From: Hydractinia symbiolongicarpus | Lineage: Eukaryota > Cnidaria > Hydrozoa > Anthoathecata > Hydractiniidae | Direction: 5' to 3' | DNA length: 64,000 nucleotides | Assembly (NCBI RefSeq): GCF_029227915.1 | Contig: NC_079881.1 | Coordinates: 1,364,001-1,428,000 of the forward strand | In this document: one piece after another, positions 1-11,800 of the stretch | Position numbering within the stretch: the stretch's first letter is position 1 | How the letters are laid out: every line of letters begins with the position of its first letter | The notes under the pieces: generated by a model | Told to the model about the DNA's origin: nothing | The model's input: only the letters and a program-made list of their open reading frames with translations | The model's database searches: none | Position numbers and translations under genes: made by a program

Positions 1-662
1 TGCCCAGGGAGTAAACTCATTTCCCGAACTATTTTTTAAATTATCTTTTCACCACTAAAACGCATGAGACTTGTAGTTTTCTAAAATGTTTTCATTTTTG
101 ATGCGACGCTGAATAAAAAAAGTTTAATCGCCGGCAAACGAAAACCCGCCAATTCCCGTAAACCCCGGACTCGGCCCGTATAGTCAAAAGTATACAAAGA
201 AAGTACCCAGGGAGTAAACTCATTTCCCGACGATTTTTTAAATTATTTTTTCACCACTAAAGCACATGAGACTTGTAGTTTTTAAAAATGTTTTCATTTT
301 TGATGAGACGCTGAATAAATGAAGTTTAATCGCCGGCAAACGAAAACCCGCGATTTCCCGTAAATCCCGGACTCGGCCCGTATAGTCAAAAGTATACAAA
401 GAAAGTACCCTGGGAGTAAACTCATTTCCCGAACGATTTTTTAAATTATTATTTAACCACTAAAACGCATGAGACTTGTAGTTTTCAGAAATGTTTTCAT
501 TTTTGATGAGACGCTTAATGAAAGTGGTTTAATCGCCGGCACACGAAAACTCGCGATTTCCCGTACATCCCGAGCTTGGCCCGTATAGTGGAATGTATAC
601 AAAGAAAGTACCCTGTGAGTAAACTCATTTCCAAAACGATTTTTTAAATTATCTTTTCACCA
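1..662 (+). repeat. 3-monomer block, copied at about 1662-2323, 6451-7105 and 7465-8119
   Basis: The block starts with the rare cccgaactatttttt variant, then a monomer missing one base (cccgacg), then a gcttaatgaaagtgg monomer with cacacgaaaactcg. The same order of private variants recurs at 1662, at about 6450 and at about 7464. At 1662-2323 the offset is 1661. I see only a few substitutions, for example gatgcgacg against gatgagacg and gtaccc against gtatcc. Confidence 0.85.
408..610 (+). repeat. Representative 203-bp monomer
   Basis: This copy is exactly 203 bases from one ccc landmark to the next and serves as a reference unit. Its first half is AT-rich, with T6, AAATTATTATTT and later TTTTCATTTTTGATG. 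Its second half carries gccggc (a 6-bp palindrome), tcgcga, several ccg steps and gtatac (another 6-bp palindrome). I count 12 CpG dinucleotides in it. It belongs to the subfamily with cttaatgaaagtgg and gcttggcccg. Because 203 is not a multiple of 3, any reading frame changes at every monomer boundary, which limits ORF length. Confidence 0.95.
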
Positions 663-812
663 CTCATTTCCCGAACGATTTTTTAAATCATTATTTAACC
701 ACTAAAGCCCATGAGACTTGTAGTTTTTAAAAATGTTTTCATTTTTGATGACACGCTGAATAAAAGAAGTTTAATCGCCGGCAAACGAAAACCCGCGATT
801 TCCCGTAAATCC

Positions 813-825
813 CGGGCTTGGCCCG
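813..825. other. Example of the GC-rich 5-3-5 dyad in one monomer subfamily
   Basis: cgggc (813-817) and gcccg (821-825) are exact reverse complements around ttg. Only monomers of the gcttggcccg type have it. Those with gactcggcccg or gcttggcttg lose an arm. This makes it a subfamily mark and not a conserved site. Confidence 0.65.
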
Positions 826-835
826 TATAGTCGAA
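822..835 (-). promoter_or_regulatory. CENP-B-box-like near miss (example)
   Basis: On the minus strand this reads ttcgactatacggg, which is TTCG, six bases, CGGG. The mammalian CENP-B box core is TTCG, four bases, A, two bases, CGGG, so the spacing here is one base short. It occurs in every monomer of the cgaatgtatac subfamily but not in the caaaagtatac subfamily. CENP-B-like proteins derived from pogo transposases exist in other animals, but binding cannot be judged from this. Confidence 0.25.
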
Positions 836-1132
836 TGTATACAAAGAAAGTACCCAGGGAGTAAACTCATTTCCCGAACGATTTTTTAAATTATTTTTTC
901 ACCACTAAAACGCATGAGACTTGTAGTTTTCAGAAATGTTTTCATTTTTGATGAGACGCTTAGTGAAAGTGGTTTAATCGCCGGCAAACGAAATTCCGCG
1001 ATTTCCCATAAATCCCGGGCTTGGCCGTATAGTCGAATGTATACAAAGAAAGTACCCTGTGAGTAAACTCATTTCCAAAACGATTTTTTAAATTATCTTT
1101 TCACCACTAAAACGCATGAGACTTGCAGTTTT

Positions 1133-1152
1133 CAAAAATGTTTTCATTTTTG
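1133..1152. other. Example of the 8-4-8 dyad symmetry repeated in many monomers
   Basis: caaaaatg at 1133-1140 and catttttg at 1145-1152 are exact reverse complements around a TTTT centre. The same element recurs in every monomer with the ttcaaaaatg variant. Monomers with cagaaatg or ttaaaaatg keep it with one mismatch. It could extrude as a small cruciform or bind a dimeric protein. Short dyads have been reported at centromeric satellites lacking a CENP-B box, so this is suggestive only. Confidence 0.75.
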
Positions 1153-2540
1153 ATGAGACGCTGAATAAAAGAAGTTTAATCGCCGGCAAACGAAAACCCG
1201 CGATTTCCCGTAAATCCCGGACTTGGCCCGTATAGTCAAAAGTATACAAAGAAAGTACCCAGGGAGTAAACTCATTTCCCGAACGATTTTTTACATTATT
1301 ATTTCACCACTAAAGCCCAATAGACTTGTAGTTTTTAAATATGTTTTCATTTTTGATGAGACGCTGAATAAAAGAAGTTTAATCGCCGGCAAACGAAAAC
1401 CCGCCATTTCCCGTAAACCCCGGACTCGGCCCGTATAGTCAAAAGTATACAAAGAAAGTACCCAGGGAGTAAACTCATTTCCCGAACGATTTTTTAAATT
1501 ATTTTTTCATCACTAAAACGCATGAGACTTGTAGTTTTCAGAAATGTTTTCATTTTTGATGAGACCCTTAATGAAAGTGGTTTAATTGCCAGCAAACGAA
1601 AACCCGCGATTTCCCGTAAATCCCGGGCTTGGCTTGTATAGTCAAAAGTATACAAATGAAGTGCCCAGGGAGTAAACTCATTTCCCGAACTATTTTTTAA
1701 ATTATCTTTTCACCACTAAAACGCATGAGACTTGTAGTTTTCTAAAATGTTTTCATTTTTGATGAGACGCTGAATAAAAAAAGTTTAATCGCCGGCAAAC
1801 GAAAACCCGCCAATTCCCGTAAACCCCGGACTCGGCCCGTATAGTCAAAAGTATACAAAGAAAGTATCCAGGGAGTAAACTCATTTCCCGACGATTTTTT
1901 AAATTATTTTTTCACCACTAAAGCACATGAGACTTGTAGTTTTTAAAAATGTTTTCATTTTTGATGAGACGCTGAATAAATGAAGTTTAATCGCCGGCAA
2001 ACGAAAACCCGCGATTTCCCGTAAATCCCGGACTCGGCCCGTATAGTCAAAAGTATACAAAGAAAGTACCCTGGGAGTAAACTCATTTCCCGAACGATTT
2101 TTTAAATTATTATTTAACCACTAAAACGCATGAGACTTGTAGTTTTCAGAAATGTTTTCATTTTTGATGAGACGCTTAATGAAAGTGGTTTAATCGCCGG
2201 CACACGAAAACTCGCGATTTCCCGTACATCCCGAGCTTGGCCCGTATAGTGGAATGTATACAAAGAAAGTACCCTGTGAGTAAACTCATTTCCAAAACGA
2301 TTTTTTAAATTATCTTTTCACCACTAAAACGCATGAGACTTGCAGTTTTCAAAAATGTTTTAATTTTTGATGAGACGCTGAATAAAAGAAGTTTAATCGC
2401 CGGCAAACGAAAACCCGCCATTTCCCGTAAACCCCGGACTCGGCCCGTATAGTCAAAAGTATACAAAGAAAGTACCCAGGGAGTAAACTCAATTCCCGAA
2501 CGATTTTTTAAATTATTTTTTCACCACTAAAACGCATGAG

Positions 2541-5450
2541 TTTTGTAGTTTACAAAAATGTTTTCATTTTTGATGAGACGCTGAATAAAAGAAGTTTAAT
2601 CGCCGGCAAACGAAAACCCGCAACTTCCCGTAAATCCCCGACTCGGCCCGTATAGTCAAAAGTATTCAAAGAAAGTACCCAGGGAGTAAACTCATTTCCC
2701 GAACGATTTTTTAAATTATTTTTTCACCACTAAAACGCATGAGACTTGTACTTTTCAGAAATGTTTTCATTTTTGATGAGACGCTTAGTGAAAGTGGTTT
2801 AATCGCCGGCAAACGAAAACCCGCGATTTCCCGTAAATCCCGGACTCGGCCCGTATAGTCGAATGTATACAAAGAAAGTACCCTGTGAGTAAACTCATTT
2901 CCAAAACGATTTTTTAAATTATCTTTTCACCACTAAAACGCATGAGACTTGCAGTTTTCAAAAATGTTTTCATTTTTGATGAGACGCTGAATAAAAGAAG
3001 TTTAATCGCCGGCAAACGAAAACCCGCCATTTCCCGTAAACCCGGGACTCGGCCCGTATAGTCAAAAGTATACAAAGAAAGTACCCAGGGAGTAAACTCA
3101 TTTCCCGAACGATTTTTTAAATTATTTTTTCACCACTAAAACGCATGAGACTTGTAGTTTACAAAAATGTTTTCATTTTTGATGAGACGCTGAATAAAAG
3201 AAGTTTAATCGCCGGCAAACGAAAACCCGCAACTTCCCGTAAATCCCCGACTCGGCCCGTATAGTCAAAAGTATACAAAGAAAGTACCCAGGGAGTAAAC
3301 TCATTTCCCGAACGATTTTTTAAATTATTTTTTCACCACTAAAACGCATGAGACTTGTACTTTTCAGAAATGTTTTCATTTTTGATGAGACGCTTAGTGA
3401 AAGTGGTTTAATCGCCGGCAAACGAAAACCCGCGATTTCCCGTAAATCCCGGACTCGGCCCGTATAGTCAAAAGTATACAAAGAAAGTACCCAGGGAGTA
3501 AACTTATTTCCCGAACGATTTTTTACATTATTATTTCACCACTAAAGCCCATGAGACTTGTAGTTTTTAAAAATGTTTTCATTCTTGATGAGACGTTGAA
3601 TAAAAGAAGTTTAATCGCCGGCAAACGAAAACCCGCGATTTCCCGTAAATCCCGGACTCGGCCCGTATAGTCAAAAGTATACAAAGAAAGTACCCTGGGA
3701 GTAAACTCATTTTCCGAACGATTTTTTACATTATTATTTCACCACTAAAGCCCATGAGACTTGTAGTTTTTAAAAATGTTTTCATTTTTGATGAGACGCT
3801 GAATAAAAGAAGTGTAATCGCCCGCAAAAGAAAACCCGCGATTTCCCGTAAATCCAGGACTCGGCCAGTATAGTCAAAAGTATACAAAGAAGGTACCCAG
3901 GAAGTAAACTCATTTCCCGAACGATTTTTTAAATTATATTTTCATCACTAAAACGCATGAGACTTTTAGTTTTCAGAAATGTTTTCATTTTTGATGAGAC
4001 GCTTAATAAAAGAGGTTTAATCGCCGGCAAACGAAAACTCGCGATTTCCCGTACATCCCGGGCTTGGCCCGTATAGTCGAATGTATACAAAGAAAGTACC
4101 CTGTGAGTAAACTCATTTCCAAAACGATTTTTTAAATTATCTTTTCACCACTAAAACGCATGAGACTTGCAGTTTTCAAAAATGTTTTCATTTTTGATGA
4201 GACGCTGAATAAAAGAAGTTTAATCGCCGGCAAACGAAAACCCGCCATTTCCCGTAAACCTGGGACTCGGCCCGTATAGTCAAAAGTATTCAAAGAAAGT
4301 ACCCAGGGAGTAAACTCATTTCCCGAACGATTTTTTAAATTATTTTTTCACCACTAAAACGCATGAGACTTGTAGTTTTCAGAAATGTTTTCATTTTTGA
4401 TGAGACGCTTAGTGAAAGTGGTTTAATCGCCGGCAAACGAAAACCCGCGATTTCCCGTAAATCCCGGACTCGGCCCGTATAGTCAAAAGTATACAAAGAA
4501 AGTACCCAGGGAGTAAACTCATTTCCCGAACGATTTTTTACATTATTATTTCACCACTAAAGCCCATGAGACTTGTAGTTTTTAAAAATGTTTTCATTTT
4601 TGATGAGACGCTTAATTTAAGTGGTTTAATCGCCGGCAAACGAAAACCCGCGATTTCCCGTAAATCCCGGGCTTGGCCCGTATAGTCGAATGTATACAAA
4701 GAAATTTAACCACTAAAGCCCATGAGACTTGTAGTTTTTAAAAATGTTTTCATTTTTGATGAGACGCTGAATAAAAGAAGTTTAATCGCCGGCAAACGAA
4801 AACCCGCAACTTCATGTAAATGAAAGTACCCTGTGAGTAAACTCATTTCCAAAACGATTTTTTAAATTATCTTTTCACCACTAAAACGCATGAGACTTGC
4901 AGTTTTCAAAAATGTTTTCATTTTTGATGAGACGCTGAATAAAAGAAGTTTAATCGCCGGCAAACGAAAACCCGCGATTTCCCGTAAATCCCGGACTCGG
5001 CCCGTATAGTCAAAAGTATACAAAGAAAGTACCCAGGGAGTAAACTCATTTCCCGAACGATTTTTTACATTATTATTTCACCACTAAAGCCAAATAGACT
5101 TGTAGTTTTTAAATATGTTTTCATTTTTGAGGAGACGCTGAATAAAAGAAGTTTAATCGCCGGCAAACGAAAACCCGCGATTTCCCGTAAATCCCGGACT
5201 CGGCTCGTATAGTCAAAAGGATACAAAGAAGGTACCCAGGGAGTAAACTCATTTCCCGAACTATTTTTTAAATTATTTTTTCATCACTAAAACGCATGAG
5301 ACTTGTAGTTTTCAGAAATGTTTTCATTTTTGATGAGACGCTTAATGAAAGTGGTTTAATCGCCGGCAAACGAAAACCCGCGATTTCCCGTAAATCCCGG
5401 GCTTGGCCCGTATAATCGAATGTATACAAAGAAAGTACCCAGGGAGTAAA
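2541..5450 (+). repeat. Satellite stretch between the two 1.88 kb copies
   Basis: Ordinary forward monomers lie here, including several with gaagtgtaatcgcccgcaaaag (near 3812) and the truncated pair at 4505-4828. Parts of it recur at 8343-9300, at an offset of 5802 near 2541 and 5193 near 3541. The difference is 609, or three monomers, so the downstream relative lacks three monomers. No other feature is visible. Confidence 0.85.
4505..4828 (+). repeat. Truncated monomer pair (324 bp in place of 406)
   Basis: Two gaps interrupt the pattern. At about 4704 the sequence jumps from caaagaaa straight to tttaaccac, skipping the gtaccc/gagtaaactc part. At about 4813 it goes from cgcaacttc through atgtaaatg directly to aaagtaccc, skipping the actcgg/gtatag part. 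Together about 82 bases are missing. I found no second copy of this rearrangement in the window, so it may be recent, or assembly-related. Confidence 0.85.
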
Positions 5451-7328
5451 CTCATTTCCCGAACGATTTTTTAAATCATTATTTAACCACTAAAGCCCAT
5501 GAGACTTGTAGTTTTTAAAAATGTTTTCATTTTTGATGACACGCTGAATAAAAGAAGTTTAATCGCCGGCAAACGAAAACCCGCGATTTCCCGTAAATCC
5601 CGGGCTTGGCCCGTATAGTCGAATGTATACAAAGAAAGTACCCAGGGAGTAAACTCATTTCCCGAACGATTTTTTAAATTATTTTTTCACCACTAAAACG
5701 CATGAGACTTGTAGTTTTCAGAATTGTTTTCATTTTTGATGAGACGCTTAGTGAAAGTGGTTTAATCGCCGGCAAACGAAATTCCGCGATTTCCCGTAAA
5801 TCCCGGGCTTGGCCGTATAGTCGAATGTATACAAAGAAAGTACCCTGTGAGTAAACTCATTTCCAAAACGATTTTTTAAATTATCTTTTCACCACTAAAA
5901 CGCATGACACTTGCAGTTTTCAAAAATGTTTTCATTTTTGATGAGACGCTGAATAAAAGAAGTTTAATCGCCGGCAAACGAAAACCCGCGATTTCCCGTA
6001 AATCCCGGACTCGGCCCGTATAGTCAAAAGTATACAAAGAAAGTACCCAGGGAGTAAACTCATTTCCCGAACGATTTTTTACATTATTATTTCACCACTA
6101 AAGCCCAATAGACTTGTAGTTTATAAATATGTTTTCATTTTTGATGAGACGCTGAATAAAAGAAGTTTAATCGCCGGCAAACGAAAACCCGCCATTTCCC
6201 GTAAACCCCGGACTCGGCCCGTATAGTCAAAAGTATACAAAGAAAGTACCCAGGGAGTAAACTCATTTCCCGAACGATTTTTTAAATTATTTTTTCATCA
6301 CTAAAACGCATGAGACTTGTAGTTTTCAGAAATGTTTTCATTTTTGATGAGACCCTTAATGAAAGTGGTTTAATTGCCAGCAAACGAAAACCCGCGATTT
6401 CCCGTAAATCCCGGGCTTGGCTTGTATAGTCAAAAGTATACAAATGAAGTACCCAGGGAGTAAACTCATTTCCCGAACTATTTTTTAAATTATCTTTTCA
6501 CCACTAAAACGCATGAGACTTGTAGTTTTCAAAAATGTTTTCATTTTTGATGAGACGTTGAATAAAAAAAGTTTAATCGCCGGCAAACGAAAACCCGCCA
6601 ATTCCCGTAAACCCCGGACTCGGCCCGTATAGTCAAAAGTATACAAAGAAAGTACCCAGGGAGTAAACTCATTTCCCGACGATTTTTTAAATTATTTTTT
6701 CACCACTAAAGCACATGAGACTTGTAGTTTTTAAAAATGTTTTCATTTTTGATGAGACGCTGAATAAAAGAAGTTTAATCGCCGGCAAACGAAAACCCGC
6801 GATTTCCCGTAAATCCCGGACTCGGCCCGTATAGTCAAAAGTATACAAAGAAAGTACCCTGGGAGTAAACTCATTTCCCGAACGATTTTTTAAATTATTA
6901 TTTAACCACTAAAACGCATGACACTTGTAGTTTTCAGAAATGTTTTCATTTTTGATGAGACGCTTAATGAAAGTGGTTTAATCGCCGGCACACGAAAACT
7001 CGCGATTTCCCGTACATCCCGAGCTTGGCCCGTATAGTCGAATGTATACAAAGAAAGTACCCTGTGAGTAAACTCATTTCCAAAACGATTTTTTAAATTA
7101 TCTTTTCACCACTAAAACGCATGAGACTTGCAGTTTTCAAAAATGTTTTAATTTTTGATGAGACGCTGAATAAAAGAAGTTTAATCGCCGGCAAACGAAA
7201 ACCCGCCATTTCCCGTAAACCCCGGACTCGGCCCGTATAGTCAAAAGTATACAAAGAAAGTACCCAGGGAGTAAACTCAATTCCCGAACGATTTTTTAAA
7301 TTATTTTTTCACCACTAAAACGCATGAG
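5451..7328 (+). repeat. 1.88 kb block, copy 2 (partner 663-2540)
   Basis: This is the second copy of the block at 663-2540, with the same private variants at offset 4788. Its end joins a monomer related to the one near 2745 (cttgtacttttcag), so the breakpoint lies inside a monomer near cgcatgag. Its last part is duplicated again immediately downstream. Confidence 0.86.
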
Positions 7329-8342
7329 ACTTGTACTTTTCAGAAATGTTTTCATTTTTGATGAGACGCTTAGTGAAAGTGGTTTAATTGCCAGCAAACG
7401 AAAACCCGCGATTTCCCGTAAATCCCGGGCTTGGCTTGTATAGTCAAAAGTATACAAATGAAGTACCCAGGGAGTAAACTCATTTCCCGAACTATTTTTT
7501 AAATTATCTTTTCACCACTAAAACGCATGAGACTTGTAGTTTTCAAAAATGTTTTCATTTTTGATGAGACGTTGAATAAAAAAAGTTTAATCGCCGGCAA
7601 ACGAAAACCCGCCAATTCCCGTAAACCCCGGACTCGGCCCGTATAGTCAAAAGTATACAAAGAAAGTACCCAGGGAGTAAACTCATTTCCCGACGATTTT
7701 TTAAATTATTTTTTCACCACTAAAGCACATGAGACTTGTAGTTTTTAAAAATGTTTTCATTTTTGATGAGACGCTGAATAAAAGAAGTTTAATCGCCGGC
7801 AAACGAAAACCCGCGATTTCCCGTAAATCCCGGACTCGGCCCGTATAGTCAAAAGTATACAAAGAAAGTACCCTGGGAGTAAACTCATTTCCCGAACGAT
7901 TTTTTAAATTATTATTTAACCACTAAAACGCATGACACTTGTAGTTTTCAGAAATGTTTTCATTTTTGATGAGACGCTTAATGAAAGTGGTTTAATCGCC
8001 GGCACACGAAAACTCGCGATTTCCCGTACATCCCGAGCTTGGCCCGTATAGTCGAATGTATACAAAGAAAGTACCCTGTGAGTAAACTCATTTCCAAAAC
8101 GATTTTTTAAATTATCTTTTCACCACTAAAACGCATGAGACTTGCAGTTTTCAAAAATGTTTTAATTTTTGATGAGACGCTGAATAAAAGAAGTTTAATC
8201 GCCGGCAAACGAAAACCCGCCATTTCCCGTAAACCCCGGACTCGGCCCGTATAGTCAAAAGTATACAAAGAAAGTACCCAGGGAGTAAACTCAATTCCCG
8301 AACGATTTTTTAAATTATTTTTTCACCACTAAAACGCATGAG
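6361..8342 (+). repeat. Tandem duplication, about 1014-bp unit (5 monomers)
   Basis: 6361-7328 and 7375-8342 match at a constant offset of 1014, which is 5 x 203 less one base. The missing base is the cccgacg deletion carried by both copies. Shared markers are tttaattgccag, aatgaagtacccag, cccgaactatttttt and actcaattcccg. After 8342 the sequence resumes the pattern seen after 2540 (ttttgtagtttac), consistent with an extra unit inserted by unequal exchange. Confidence 0.87.
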
Positions 8343-8862
8343 TTTTGTAGTTTACAAAAATGTTTTCATTTTTGATGAGACGCTGAATGAAAGAAGTTTA
8401 ATCGCCGGCAAACGAAAACCCGCAACTTCCCGTAAATCCCCGACTCGGCCCGTATAGTCAAAAGTATACAAAGAAAGTACCCAGGGAGTAAACTCATTTC
8501 CCGAACGATTTTTTAAATTATTTTTTCACCACTAAAACGCATGAGACTTGTACTTTTCAGAAATGTTTTCATTTTTGATGAGACGCTTAGTGAAAGTGGT
8601 TTAATCGCCGGCAAACGAAAACCCGCGATTTCCCGTAAATCCCGGACTCGGCCCGTATAGTCAAAAGTATACAAAGAAAGTACCCAGGGAGTAAACTCAT
8701 TTCCCGAACGATTTTTTACATTATTATTTCACCACTAAAGCCCATGAGACTTGTAGTTTTTAAAAATGTTTTCATTTTTGATGAGACGATGAATAAAAGA
8801 AGTTTAATCGCCGGCAAACGAAAACCCGCGATTTCCCGTAAATCCCGGACTCGGCCCGTATT

Positions 8863-11800
8863 GTCAAAAGTATACAAAGAAAGTACCCTGGGAGTAAACT
8901 CATTTTCCGAACGATTTTTTACATTATTATTTCACCACTAAAGCCCATGAGACTTGTAGTTTTTAAAAATGTTTTCATTTTTGATGAGACGCTGAATAAA
9001 AGAAGTGTAATCGCCCGCAAAAGAAAACCCGCGATTTCCCGTAAATCCCGGACTCGGCCCGTATAGTCAAAAGTATACAAAGAAGGTACCCAGGAAGTAA
9101 ACTCATTTCCCGAACGATTTTTTAAATTATATTTTCATCACTAAAACGCATGAGACTTTTAGTTTTCAGAAATGTTTTCATTTTTGATGAGACGCTTAAT
9201 AAAAGAGGTTTAATCGCCGGCAAACGAAAACTCGCGATTTCCCGTACATCCCGGGCTTGGCCCGTATAGTCGAATGTATGCAAAGAAAGTACCCTATGAG
9301 TAAACTCATTTCCAAAACGATTTTTTAAATTATCTTTTCACCACTAAAACGCATGAGACTTGCAGTTTTCAAAAATGTTTTCATTTTTGATGAGACGCTG
9401 AATAAAAGAAGTTTAATCGCCGGCAAACGAAAACCCGCCATTTCCCGTAAACCCGAGACTCGGCCCGTATAGTCAAAAGTATACAAAGAAAGTACCCAGG
9501 GAGTAAACTCATTTCCCGAACGATTTTTTAAATTATTTTTTCACCACTAAAACGCATGAGACTTGTAGTTTACAAAAATGTTTTCATTTTTGATGAGACG
9601 CTGAATAAAAGAAGTTTAATCACCGGCAAACGAAAACCCGCAACTTCCCGTAAATCCCTGACTCGGCCCGTATAGTCAAAAGTATACAAAGAAAGTACCC
9701 AGGGAGTAAACTCATTTCCCGAACGATTTTTTGAATTATTTTTTCACCACTAAAACGCATGAGACTTGTACTTTTCAGAAATGTTTTCATTTTTGATGAG
9801 ACGCTTAGTGAAAGTGGTTTAATCGCCGGCAAACGAAAACCCGCGATTTCCCGTAAATCCCGGACTCGGCCCGTATAGTCAAAAGTATACAAAGAAAGTA
9901 CCCAGGGAGTAAACTCATTTCCCGAACGCTTTTTTACATTATTATTTCACCACTAAAGCCCATGAGACTTGTAGTTTTTAAAAATGTTTTCATTTTTGAT
10001 GAGACGTTGAATAAAAGAAGTTTAATCGCCGGCAAACGAAAACCCGCGATTTCCCGTAAATCCCGGACTCGGCCCGTATAGTCAAAAGTATACAAAGAAA
10101 GTACCCTGGGAGTAAACTCATTTTCCGAACGATTTTTTACATTATTATTTCACCACTAAAGCCCATGAGACTTGTAGTTTTTAAAAATGTTTTCATTTTT
10201 GATGAGACGCTGAATAAAAGAAGTGTAATCGCCCGCAAAAGAAAACCCGCGATTTCCCGTAAATCCCGGACTCTGCCCGTATAGTCAAAAGTATACAAAG
10301 AAGGTACCCAGGAAGTAAACTCATTTCCCGAACGATTTTTTAAATTATATTTTCATCACTAAAATGCATGAGACTTTTAGTTTTCAGAAATGTTTTCATT
10401 TTTGATGAGACGCTTAATAAAAGAGGTTTAATCGCCGGCAAACGAAAACTCGCGATTTCCCGTACATCCCGGGCTTGGCCCGTATAGTCGAATGTATACA
10501 AAGAAAGTACCCTGTGAGTAAACTCATTTCCAAAACGATTTTTTAAATTATCTTTTCACCACTAAAACGCATGAGACTTGTAGTTTTCAGAAATGTTTTC
10601 ATTTTTGATGAGACGCTTAATAAAAGAGGTTTAATCGCCGGCAAACGAAAACTCGCGATTTCCCGTACATCCCGGGCTTGGCCCGTATAGTCGAATGTAT
10701 GCAATGATGAGACGCTTAGTGAAAGTGGTTTAATCGCCGGGAGTAAACTCATTTCCCGAACGCTTTTTTACATTATTATTTCACCACTAAAGCCCATGAG
10801 ACTTGTAGTTTTTAAAAATGTTTTCATTTTTGATGAGACGTTGAATAAAAGAAGTTTAATCGCCGGCAAACGAAAACCCGCGATTTCCCGTAAATCCCGG
10901 ACTCGGCCCGTATAGTCAAAAGTATACAAAGAAAGTACCCTGGGAGTAAACTCATTTTCCGAACGATTTTTTACATTATTATTTCACCACTAAAGCCCAT
11001 GAGACTTGTAGTTTTTAAAAATGTTTTCATTTTTGATGAGACGCTGAATAAAAGAAGTGTAATCGCCCGCAAAAGAAAACCCGCGATTTCCCGTAAATCC
11101 CGGACTCTGCCCGTATAGTCAAAAGTATACAAAGAAGGTACCCAGGAAGTAAACTCATTTCCCGAACGATTTTTTAAATTATATTTTCATCACTAAAATG
11201 CATGAGACTTTTAGTTTTCAGAAATGTTTTCATTTTTGATGAGACGCTTAATAAAAGAGGTTTAATCGCCGGCAAACGAAAACTCGCGATTTCCCGTACA
11301 TCCCGGGCTTGGCCCGTATAGTCGAATGTATACAAAGAAAGTACCCTGTGAGTAAACTCATTTCCAAAACGATTTTTTAAATTATCTTTTCACCACTAAA
11401 ACGCATGAGACTTGTAGTTTTCAGAAATGTTTTCATTTTTGATGAGACGCTTAATAAAAGAGGTTTAATCGCCGGCAAACGAAAACTCGCGATTTCCCGT
11501 ACATCCCGGGCTTGGCCCGTATAGTCGAATGTATGCAAAGAAAGTACCCTGTGAGTAAACTCATTTCCAAAACGATTTTTTAAATTATCTTTTCACCACT
11601 AAAACGCATGAGACTTGCAGTTTTCAAAAATGTTTTCATTTTTGATGAGACGCTGAATAAAAGAAGTTTAATCGCCGGCAAACGAAAACCCGCCATTTCC
11701 CGTAAACCCGGGACTCGGCCCGTATAGTCAAAAGTATACAAAGAAAGTACCCAGGGAGTAAACTCATTTCCCGAACGATTTTTTAAATTATTTTTTCACC

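Larger units (their letters stand above)
611..852 (+). repeat. Aberrant 242-bp monomer with 39-bp internal duplication
   Basis: The distance between consecutive ccc landmarks is 242 instead of 203. Segment 624-662 is repeated, with differences, as 663-701. The first copy has the ttccaaaacg form and the second the ttcccgaacg form with aaatcattatttaacc. The join is at caccact|catttccc, where act is shared. This looks like an out-of-register recombination between two different monomers. Confidence 0.9.
663..2540 (+). repeat. 1.88 kb block, copy 1 (partner 5451-7328)
   Basis: Landmarks keep a constant offset of 4788 between the two copies: the aaatcattatttaacc variant at 663/5451, a one-base deletion in ttggccgtatag at 1021/5809, ggcttgtatag at 1631/6419 and actcaattcccg at 2481/7269. 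The copies part at the sequence after cgcatgag (2541 against 7329). This is a segmental duplication inside the array, about 9 monomers long. Confidence 0.88.
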
